Part shown: in pieces, positions 57,903-64,000 of the stretch
How positions within the stretch are numbered: position 1 is the stretch's first letter
Layout: the number at the start of each line of letters is the position of its first letter
Origin: VRUE01 sp963714155
GTDB taxonomy: Bacteria > Actinomycetota > Thermoleophilia > Solirubrobacterales > 70-9
NCBI GenBank assembly: GCA_963714155.1
Contig: OY970236.1
Coordinates: 1-64,000 of the forward strand
DNA: 64,000 nucleotides
Direction: 5' to 3'
Notes under the pieces: generated by a model
Told to the model about the DNA's origin: nothing
The model's input: the letters and a program-made list of their open reading frames with translations, nothing else
Databases searched by the model: none
Translations under genes and position numbers: made by a program

Positions 57903-58537
57903 CGCTCCGAGATTATGCGGCGCGCCTCGGCAGTACCGACGTAGGGCGTCAGCGCAAACTCCGCAATCTCCGGCAGTAACCCGGACATCGTCTTGGTTTC
58001 GCCGGCGAGCACGCGACGTGCTAGCAGCGAGGCGATGCCGCCGACCACGGCCTCGTCGGTCGCTTGTGGAGGCGGAGTGCTGCCCGGCGGCGCCGGTGCC
58101 CCATCCCGCAGGTAAGGAACGAAGCTCTGCAGGGCGACCTGGTAGCGGTCATAGACGCCGCGGCCGGCGCGCAGCCCCTCGACCAGCACCAGTTGCGTCT
58201 GCGCCGGCTCGGCGGTGAGCAGGTCAAGCAGGTCGGTGAGCGCGGCGAGCACCCCCGTGGCCCAGTCCACGCGCTCGGCGCAGGCGGCGAGGACCACGGC
58301 TCGTATCCGCTCGACCGCGTCGTCATAGGCGGCGACGAAGCAGGCGTCCTTGCTCTCGAACTGTTTGTAGAAGTCGCTCTTCGAGACACCGGCGCGTTTG
58401 CCGATCGAGGAAACCGTGGTGCGTTCGTAGCCTTTTTCCTCCAGGCACTCGGCAAGCGCGGCAAGCAACCGCTCACGCTGGTTTTGCGCGACAAACTCGC
58501 GGGGCAGGCCATGGCGGCCGCGGGGCAGGCGTTCCAC
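57899..58537 (-). CDS. TetR-family transcriptional regulator
   Basis: 212 residues. The DNA-binding domain is RERLLAALAECLEEKGYERTTVSSIGKRAGVSKSDFYKQFESKDACFVAAYDD near 20-70, followed by a TetR_C-type helical ligand domain. It starts at GTG. It lies 27 nt downstream of another TetR gene, and its end overlaps the dCTP deaminase start. The ligand is unknown. Confidence 0.92.
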   Translation of the reverse strand: MERLPRGRHGLPREFVAQNQRERLLAALAECLEEKGYERTTVSSIGKRAGVSKSDFYKQFESKDACFVAAYDDAVERIRAVVLAACAERVDWATGVLAALTDLLDLLTAEPAQTQLVLVEGLRAGRGVYDRYQVALQSFVPYLRDGAPAPPGSTPPPQATDEAVVGGIASLLARRVLAGETKTMSGLLPEIAEFALTPYVGTAEARRIISER

Positions 58538-58564
58538 GGCGTTGGAGTCTGCCAGCGCGAGGGG

Positions 58565-59230
58565 CTAGGCGTTGGCTCGCTTCTCGGCGGCCGCCGCCGC
58601 GCCGTGGAAAGGCGCAAGCATGAACTCGGAAAGTTCGGGCAGCAGATCCTCGGCCTTCTCCGCTTCCTGGCGACGAATCTGCTGGTAGATGATCCAGGCG
58701 ACACCGCCGATGAGCGTCTCTTCGACCGTCTCGGGCAGTTCGTCATCCTGGGGAACGGTGCGCTGGGTCAACTCGACGAAGCGCTGCATAGCGGCCTCGT
58801 AGCGTTCGGTGGCGGCCGGTGTGGCGGAGAGCGCCTCGATCATGCACATGCGGGCCAGGGCGGGGTTCTCGGAGACGTAGCGCAGGAAAGCGGCGAGGCC
58901 GGCCTGCACCTGCTCTTCCCAGCCACCCTCGGCCGCGGCGCAATCAGCTTCGACCCGCTGTATCGCCTCCTCCACCCCGGAGTCGAAGGCAGCGAGGAAG
59001 ACTTCCTCCTTGCCCTCGAAGTTGTCGTAGAGGGTCTTGCGAGCGACGCCGGCGCGCCGCACGATGTCGCCGATTTTGGTCGCCTCATACCCCTGCTCCG
59101 CGGTCAGCTCGGCGATCGCGTCCATGATCCGGCGGCGCTTATGCGAGGCAACAAACTCGCGCGGCAGGGTGGGACGGACGGGAACGGAACCGGATTTGGC
59201 TCCGGAACTCGCCTTTGGACGCCGCGGCAT
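58565..59230 (-). CDS. TetR-family transcriptional regulator
   Basis: 221 residues starting MPRRPKASSG, with a basic N-terminal tail before the helix-turn-helix (KRRRIMDAIAELTAEQGYEATKIGDIVRRAGVARKTLYDNFEGKEEVFLAAFDS). The shared phrase TLPREFVA/GLPREFVA before the DNA-binding domain links it to the neighbouring TetR gene downstream, suggesting duplication. It is divergent from a third TetR gene, with inverted gtttct repeats in the gap. A longer start 13 codons upstream is possible. Confidence 0.92.
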   Translation of the reverse strand: MPRRPKASSGAKSGSVPVRPTLPREFVASHKRRRIMDAIAELTAEQGYEATKIGDIVRRAGVARKTLYDNFEGKEEVFLAAFDSGVEEAIQRVEADCAAAEGGWEEQVQAGLAAFLRYVSENPALARMCMIEALSATPAATERYEAAMQRFVELTQRTVPQDDELPETVEETLIGGVAWIIYQQIRRQEAEKAEDLLPELSEFMLAPFHGAAAAAEKRANA

Positions 59231-59307
59231 CGGGCAAGGATACCTCGGGAACACGCAAGTTCCTTGCACGATAGCGACTCAAATGGTACCGTGGCGGAAC
59301 TCAGTGT

Positions 59308-59334
59308 GTTTCTAACAGAAACGTCAAAGTTTCT
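59308..59334. promoter_or_regulatory. Candidate TetR operator between divergent TetR genes
   Basis: gtttct-aac-agaaac is a perfect 6-bp dyad, followed by a third half site gtttct 7 nt later. It overlaps the start region of the rightward TetR gene and the upstream region of the leftward one. Confidence 0.58.
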
Positions 59335-59336
59335 CA

Positions 59337-60095
59337 ATGCCACCAGACAGGGTTGAACTCAGCCACGAGATGCTAGTCGCCGCGCTCGGCGACAGCTGGT
59401 CGCAGGCCGACGTGAGTGCCGCGGCAGAGCTGCTCTCCGGCGGCGAAGGCCAGTTCCCCTCGGGCATCCGCTCTCTCCCCTCCGACCTGGTCAGCGCCGT
59501 CCAACGCGAGCGCCTGCTGGCCGCGATGCTGCGGGCCACGGCCGAACTCGGCTACCGCGAGGTCAGCGTCCAGGACGTGCTCGAGCGCGCCGGCGTCTCC
59601 CGCCCCACCTTCTACGAGCACTTCGAGAACAAGGAAACGTGCTTCCTCGCCGCCTTCGACAGCGCCGCGACCCGCCTGCGCGAGCGCATCGAGCGGACAT
59701 TTGGCGAGGGCGAGAACTGGCGCGAGCGCCTGCGCAGCGGGCTCGACGAGCTGCTGAGCTTCGTCGCCGAGGATCCCGACGCCGCGATGTCCCTGATCGT
59801 CGACGGCCGCGCCGCCTGTCCGCAGGCACTCACCCGCCGCGACGAGCTCCTCGACCACTTTGCCTCCTGCCTCGACACCCAGGTCCGCAGCGAAACCTCC
59901 GAGAGCGAGCCTGCCCCCACAGCAATCGCCGCCGCCGGCATCGTCGGCGGCATCGAGGCGCTGCTCTACTCGCGCCTCAACCGCGGGGAAGCGGATGACG
60001 TTCAGTCCTTGCTGCCGTCGCTGATGTACTTCGCGGTGCTGCCGTATGAGGGACACGAGGTAGCCAGCGAGGAGCTGGCCGTCTCGGTCCCCTGA
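59337..60095 (+). CDS. TetR-family transcriptional regulator with N-terminal extension
   Basis: 252 residues. About 50 residues precede the helix-turn-helix, with a Leu-rich region (LSHEMLVAALGDSWSQADVSAAAELL). The DNA-binding domain is RERLLAAMLRATAELGYREVSVQDVLERAGVSRPTFYEHFENKETCFLAAFDS. It is the third TetR gene in a 2.2-kb run and diverges from the other two. Its target is not obvious; a candidate operator lies just upstream. Confidence 0.9.
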   Translation: MPPDRVELSHEMLVAALGDSWSQADVSAAAELLSGGEGQFPSGIRSLPSDLVSAVQRERLLAAMLRATAELGYREVSVQDVLERAGVSRPTFYEHFENKETCFLAAFDSAATRLRERIERTFGEGENWRERLRSGLDELLSFVAEDPDAAMSLIVDGRAACPQALTRRDELLDHFASCLDTQVRSETSESEPAPTAIAAAGIVGGIEALLYSRLNRGEADDVQSLLPSLMYFAVLPYEGHEVASEELAVSVP

Positions 60096-60099
60096 GCCC

Positions 60100-60813
60100 C
60101 TACCGATAAGCCAAGAAGAAGAAGGCCATCTTGGTCCGCTGCACGTCGTTGTAGGTCTGCACTTCGACCCTGGGATAGGCGCAGGCTTCGCCATCGAGCT
60201 TGACGAAAGCGGAGACACGGCTGAGTTTGGCGTATTCGGGTGTGACTTGGGCACCCCTGGGGGCCCAACCGACGTTGATGCAGTAGATCCCTGGTTCGGG
60301 GCCCTGTTTGACGTCGGCGGTGCCGATCCCCTTGGAGTAGGCGGGGAAGACGGTTGCTTCGCTGTCTACTTTGGCGAAGGCCTCTGGGTTGGAGGAATCG
60401 GCGAAGGAGGCGCGTTCTGCGCTTCTTGCCGAAGGGACTTGGGAGAGGGATGCCTCATCGACCTTCTCACCGGTGACGGCGCCATTTACGATCTTCTCGG
60501 ATCCGATCACCGCACTGGGCAGCTTTTCGGCACCTACCGCGCCATTTGCAATCTTCGCCGCAGTAACCGCACCGACGGCGATCTTTCCCTGCTTGATCGC
60601 CAGGCCTTCGATCTTTGGTGCGGTGACCGCGTTCTTTCTGATCTTGTCGGCAGTTACTGCTCCAGGGCGAAGTTGCTTGGCGCCAACGGACTTCGGTGCG
60701 AGATGGGAGGCGGCGTAGGCGCTGCCCATACCCAGGGCGATTAACAGCGCCAGGGTCGAAGTGACGTTGGCGTAGGTGATGCGCTTGCGGACCTGCTTCA
60801 CGGTCTGCCTCAC
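60100..60813 (-). CDS. Exported protein with GAVT-x-x-KI repeats
   Basis: 237 residues. A basic N-terminus and hydrophobic segment (VTSTLALLIALGMGSAYA) form a signal peptide or anchor. Residues 40-115 hold about seven repeats of 10-11 residues (GAVTADKIRK; AVTAPKIEG; AVGAEKLPS; GAVTGEKVDE), probably a regular beta or coiled stalk. A C-terminal globular domain (GIYCINVGWAPRGAQVTPEY; CAYPRVEVQTYND) follows. This repeat type is common in actinobacteria of this group; the function is unknown, likely surface-exposed. It is last in an operon of three exported proteins. Confidence 0.8.
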   Translation of the reverse strand: MRQTVKQVRKRITYANVTSTLALLIALGMGSAYAASHLAPKSVGAKQLRPGAVTADKIRKNAVTAPKIEGLAIKQGKIAVGAVTAAKIANGAVGAEKLPSAVIGSEKIVNGAVTGEKVDEASLSQVPSARSAERASFADSSNPEAFAKVDSEATVFPAYSKGIGTADVKQGPEPGIYCINVGWAPRGAQVTPEYAKLSRVSAFVKLDGEACAYPRVEVQTYNDVQRTKMAFFFLAYR

Positions 60814-61565
60814 TTGACCTTGCAGGTGCGGTTGAGGACCGAGGAGAGGGTCAGCGAGCCGAATGAGAAGGAGGTCTTGGCCAGGGGGAAAGCCGCCTTG
60901 TCAAAGCCCTTCGGCGCCGGGCAGCCGGCGCTCAGCACGCTTGGGTTTAGGTTCAGGGAGATCGAGGTGACGTAACCCCAATCGCCGGTGACGTTGGGAA
61001 GCGCCGTGGAGAGCAGGGTGCCGTAGGTGCCCTTGGTCTTCTCCACCTCGAAGGGCAGGACGTAGGAGCTGGGAACGGGCTTGGTGCCGTAGATGTGGGC
61101 GAAGAGAGCGGGGTTGCCTTTGAGCTTGCCGTTGAAGGCCAAGACCTTGCCCTGGGAGGGGAAGGGCGACTGCTCGGGGATCTTCACGTTTGCCGAGAAA
61201 GAGCCTTCGCCGATCAGAGAGCTCTTGCAGGCCGCCAATGCCTCCTGGGTGGTGGAGGGATCGATGTGGCCGAGGCGGCAGAGGGGGATGCCTTTGGGGT
61301 CGAAGCGCCCGTGGCGGTTGATCGCGATCGCGATCTCGGTCAGCTTGGGCAGGGCCCCGCCCTTGGTCGGGGCGATGTGGCCGGCCACCGAGACTCCGAT
61401 CGGGGCCGTTCCCTGTCTCGGCAGCTTGGTCGGGCTCATCGAGCCCGACACCAAGATCCGGACTCCATCCTTTTGGGAGACCTCAGCGGTGGCGAGGGAG
61501 CAGGCAAGTCCCGCCGCCGCGAATGAGACCGCGGCGGCGGTAGTGATGCGGCTTGCCCTGCCCAT
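60810..61565 (-). CDS. Exported protein of unknown function
   Basis: 251 residues with a signal peptide (TTAAAVSFAAAGLACSLATA). The mature part is beta-rich (VRILVSGSMSPTKLPRQGTAPIGVSVAGHIAPTKGGALPKLTEIAIAINRHGRF) and contains cysteines in CRLGH, ACKSSL, AGCPAP and NRTCKVK. Similarity of the phrase TAPIGVSV...PKLTEIAIAINRHG to other secreted proteins of this order is remembered, not tested. Overlaps at both ends (ATGA-type) tie it to its neighbours. Confidence 0.72.
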   Translation of the reverse strand: MGRASRITTAAAVSFAAAGLACSLATAEVSQKDGVRILVSGSMSPTKLPRQGTAPIGVSVAGHIAPTKGGALPKLTEIAIAINRHGRFDPKGIPLCRLGHIDPSTTQEALAACKSSLIGEGSFSANVKIPEQSPFPSQGKVLAFNGKLKGNPALFAHIYGTKPVPSSYVLPFEVEKTKGTYGTLLSTALPNVTGDWGYVTSISLNLNPSVLSAGCPAPKGFDKAAFPLAKTSFSFGSLTLSSVLNRTCKVK

Positions 61566-64000
61566 CAGCGGCCGTTGTGGCGCTTGGCGCCCTTGCCACT
61601 GTTCTTCTTGTGCTTCTTGCCCTTGCGCTGCTTGGCGCAGGCGTTTTGCATCTTCGGGCGCAGGGTCAATGCCCGGCCGTTTTGGGCGTTGAAGACGGCC
61701 GTCGCCTTCTGGGTGGAGGAGCAGATGTTCCGCGAGTTGACCAGCAGGCCCTTCTTGCCGCCCTTCATGTTCAGCGTGAAGGAGGAGACCGGTTGGTCGG
61801 GGACCGATTCGAAGGTGCTGCGGATGCCGCCGTTGACCGAGTCGATGCGGCCGACCAGGTCGATCTCGATCGGCTGGCTCTCGGGGCCTCGCAGGGCAAC
61901 CACCATGTCGGGCAGCTGGTGGCTGGAGGAGCGCAGGTAGACCGGGCCTCTGAGGGTGTAGTCGACCAGGGGCGAGGTCGCTTCGGCTTCGCCGTAGATC
62001 GAGCCTGCGGGGCAGGCCTTGGCCGCAAACTGGACCCTGGTGCAGACGGTGTTGATGTGGGCCTGGTCGAGGAACTCGGAGTGCGGTAGGGCGACCGAGG
62101 CCTTGGCGATGTTGGCGTAGCCGGGGCCCGGTGGGTAGTTGACCGTCGCCCTCAACCTCGGATGGGATCCCCTGTGGGTGCCGCCGAAGAGGCGGAAGGC
62201 GAGCTTGGGCTTGAAGGCCAGCTTCTCGCAGCCGCCTACCTGGAAGCGGTTGGAGACGGTTGCACTTGCGCCGTCTGCCCCCTGCACGGTCGCATCGACC
62301 GAGGAGGGTTCGCAGTTCGTCGGCGCGGCGGTGAAGCTGGGCCTGTCCAAAGCCACCCTGATCTCGCGGACGTCCAGCGCGATGCCGTGCAGGGCTGTGG
62401 GGATTGGGTCCGACACCGCTCTGACCTGGGCGGTTTCGGGATCGATGTAGAGGGGGGTGCGGACCAGGACGTTGCCGAAGTCATAGGGGCCCGCGACGGC
62501 GGGGGTGACTATGGCGAGGCTGACCGGGGCGGCCTTGTAGGGGCCGGCCAGGTAGACCTTTCCTGTCTTCACATAGAAGGGCAGGGGACCTGCGCCTGAG
62601 CCTGCTTCGGCGATTCCGACCAGACTGTTTGCCGGGCAGGAGGGGTTGGCTATCTCCCCCGCTCCGGCCTCTTCGGCTCCCGAGATGTTGGCCAGGGAGC
62701 TCTCCGGGCAACTCGCCACGCCCTTGAGGTAGGCGGTGAGGCCCTTGGGGTTGGTGACGCTCAGGCCGGTGAAGCGCTGGGTGCCGTCTTCGCGGGAGAG
62801 CGAGAGCACGAAGGGGCTCTTGGCTCCCGCGGTGGGATCGGTGATTCCCGCCTTCAGCTTCGGATCCAGCGCCCCCGTCGGGCACGGAGACCCATTCGGC
62901 CCCTGGGTGACTTTGTATCTGGAGTCCTGCGAAACGATCTCATCCGCCGTCGGGTTGGCCGGGTTGACTGCGCTCCAGGGGGAGAATTCCGAGTGGATCA
63001 CGTAGCTGCCACATTTGGGCGGGTTGATCAGCGGCGCCCTCGGACCCGAGGTGAAGTTGAGCGCCAAGCGAGAGAACGGCGCTTCGGGGCTTTCGGTGAA
63101 GGTCGAGACCAGCTGCCCGGTTACCGGGTCCGGGGTGAGCTTGCCGGCAACCTTGACCCTGACTCCGTCCCTTGCCGAGGAAAAGGACATATAGAGGCCC
63201 AGGGGGGCATTGAAGGGGTTTTCGTTTTGTTTTGCCACATATACGGAGCCGGTCAAGGTTTTACGAATCAACGGCGTGTCGATTTCCACCGTGCCGACCC
63301 GCGAGGATTCGGGGCATTCGTCCGGCGCGTTGGAGTGCAGCTTGATCTGCGCCAGGGAGCAGGATGAGAGGCCGTCTGCCGTCGCCGGGTTGATCGTCAT
63401 TCCCTTGGGGAAGGTGACGGTGGCGGTGTCGAGGTTTGCCTGACTAATGCCAGTCGGAGAGAGCAGGCCTTCAGTGGGCATCGTTATCTCCACCCCGAGC
63501 CCGGTTGGCGAGTCAGCCTGGCGGTTGGTTGGGATCAGCTGCGCTTCGGGTTCGAAGTCAACCGCCTCGCATTCTTCAATCGCTGGCGCGCTGAAATCGT
63601 AGGTCTTGACGTCCTGGGGGTGCTCCCAGGAGTCGATCCGAAGCTTCGTGGTCGGCGGTGGACCAGAGCAGCGGGTCGGATTGGTGATCAGCGGCACCGG
63701 GTTGGCGCCGGCTTCAGTCGGTTTGCGACAGCCGGCGAACTTTGCGTCTTGGCCAGTGCCATTGATCTTGGCACCGAAGTCGCAGAGGTTGATGTTGGTG
63801 CCATAGAGCGCAGGGTTGGTGATGATCGGCGCCGTGCGGAAGCTGATTGCATAGCCTTCGTCGGCCCGGAGTTCGGGCACGAAGGTGTAGGGGGTGCTCC
63901 TTGCCGAAAAGGCGAACTGCGCCGGCTGGCCGAATTCGGGTTCCAGCGAGTAGATCGGAACGTTTCTGGTGAGCTCCAGTGGATGGTCCGGGTAGGGGCT
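61565..64000 (-). CDS. Large exported protein of unknown function (5' end beyond window)
   Basis: At least 811 residues; the frame remains open to the window edge, so signal peptide and start lie outside. The protein is beta-rich with repeated themes: GISQANLDTATVTFPKGMTINPATADGLSSCSLAQIKL; CPESSRVGTVEIDTPLI; NPFNAPLGLYMSFSS; CPANSLVGIAEAGSG; CPAGSIYGEAEA. Cys pairs recur in the CPxxS motif. The C-terminus is basic (KQRKGKKHKKNSGKGAKRHNGR). Such proteins are a hallmark of Solirubrobacterales in my recollection, probably surface or matrix components. It overlaps the next gene by 1 codon (ATGA). Confidence 0.8.
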   Translation of the reverse strand, partial: SPYPDHPLELTRNVPIYSLEPEFGQPAQFAFSARSTPYTFVPELRADEGYAISFRTAPIITNPALYGTNINLCDFGAKINGTGQDAKFAGCRKPTEAGANPVPLITNPTRCSGPPPTTKLRIDSWEHPQDVKTYDFSAPAIEECEAVDFEPEAQLIPTNRQADSPTGLGVEITMPTEGLLSPTGISQANLDTATVTFPKGMTINPATADGLSSCSLAQIKLHSNAPDECPESSRVGTVEIDTPLIRKTLTGSVYVAKQNENPFNAPLGLYMSFSSARDGVRVKVAGKLTPDPVTGQLVSTFTESPEAPFSRLALNFTSGPRAPLINPPKCGSYVIHSEFSPWSAVNPANPTADEIVSQDSRYKVTQGPNGSPCPTGALDPKLKAGITDPTAGAKSPFVLSLSREDGTQRFTGLSVTNPKGLTAYLKGVASCPESSLANISGAEEAGAGEIANPSCPANSLVGIAEAGSGAGPLPFYVKTGKVYLAGPYKAAPVSLAIVTPAVAGPYDFGNVLVRTPLYIDPETAQVRAVSDPIPTALHGIALDVREIRVALDRPSFTAAPTNCEPSSVDATVQGADGASATVSNRFQVGGCEKLAFKPKLAFRLFGGTHRGSHPRLRATVNYPPGPGYANIAKASVALPHSEFLDQAHINTVCTRVQFAAKACPAGSIYGEAEATSPLVDYTLRGPVYLRSSSHQLPDMVVALRGPESQPIEIDLVGRIDSVNGGIRSTFESVPDQPVSSFTLNMKGGKKGLLVNSRNICSSTQKATAVFNAQNGRALTLRPKMQNACAKQRKGKKHKKNSGKGAKRHNGR

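Noticed and set aside
1..64000. CRISPR arrays
   Set aside because: No regularly spaced direct repeats with unique spacers and no cas genes; the repeats found are palindromes or paired copies.

Overview
The window is 64 kb of very GC-rich bacterial chromosome with dense, short-gap operons and frequent GTG/TTG starts. The organism is most likely an actinobacterium of the Thermoleophilia (Solirubrobacterales or a close relative). This rests on four things: exported proteins built from GAVT-x-x-KI repeats together with long secreted proteins of a style I associate with that order; a DesA3/Rv3230c-type desaturase pair; an actinobacterial-type LexA box in front of an Rv2578c-like radical SAM gene; and starts preceded by a TANNNT -10 box with no ribosome binding site. 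The placement is inference from gene content; no rRNA is present. I see no prophage, integrase, insertion sequence or CRISPR array.

Layout. 1-11.9 kb: 3' part of an AidB-like acyl-CoA dehydrogenase, a divergent M50/M28 peptidase pair, a three-gene type-E succinate:quinone reductase (flavoprotein, iron-sulfur protein, HdrB-like CCG subunit), a CPA1 antiporter, and asd-lysC. 12-18.6 kb: a secreted subtilase, a PadR-MMPL-thioesterase operon, and a MerR regulator beside a degenerate GGDEF protein. 18.7-28 kb: recR-ybaB-dnaX, membrane proteins, acetolactate decarboxylase, a CASTOR/POLLUX-like protein and an ABC-2 exporter. 28-34.4 kb: a large (Alu-domain) SRP RNA, an exported protein, a CPA2 antiporter, tRNA-Val(CAC), the desaturase pair and small proteins. 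34.5-46 kb: Fic protein with a perfect operator-like dyad, VOC protein, Vps62-like protein, pterin dehydratase-ArfB, a patatin-like membrane lipase, GST, GGDEF and HD-GYP proteins, and a zinc alcohol dehydrogenase flanked by two copies of a 132-bp repeat. 46-53 kb: MFS transporter and a peptide ABC importer. 53-60 kb: ATP-dependent DNA ligase, LexA-box radical SAM gene, YtoQ, dCTP deaminase and three TetR regulators. 60-64 kb: an operon of three exported proteins, the last one cut by the window edge.

The most unusual signal is a large set of long palindromes, each nearly perfect and mostly different in sequence, placed in almost every kind of context. Some sit between gene ends like terminators. 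Two sit exactly between divergent leaderless promoters. Two share sequence and end just before GTG starts. Some are inside coding sequence: two copies of a roughly 90-bp palindromic element lie in the low-complexity linker of dnaX, one palindrome is translated in frame near the C-terminus of the radical SAM protein, and one contains the dCTP deaminase stop codon. In-frame palindromic elements are known from Rickettsia; I do not know of a described counterpart in this group, and this is my main candidate for something new.

Functional threads: respiration (type-E SQR); lipid metabolism and export (AidB-like, MMPL-thioesterase, desaturase pair, patatin); lysine/threonine-family synthesis (lysC-asd); DNA maintenance (recR, dnaX, ligase, LexA-controlled radical SAM, dCTP deaminase); cyclic-di-GMP signalling (two GGDEF proteins, one apparently inactive, and one HD-GYP). 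Two genes, arfB and ytoQ, seem to need non-canonical starts (CTG and ATC). All motif positions, identities and pairings were counted by eye.
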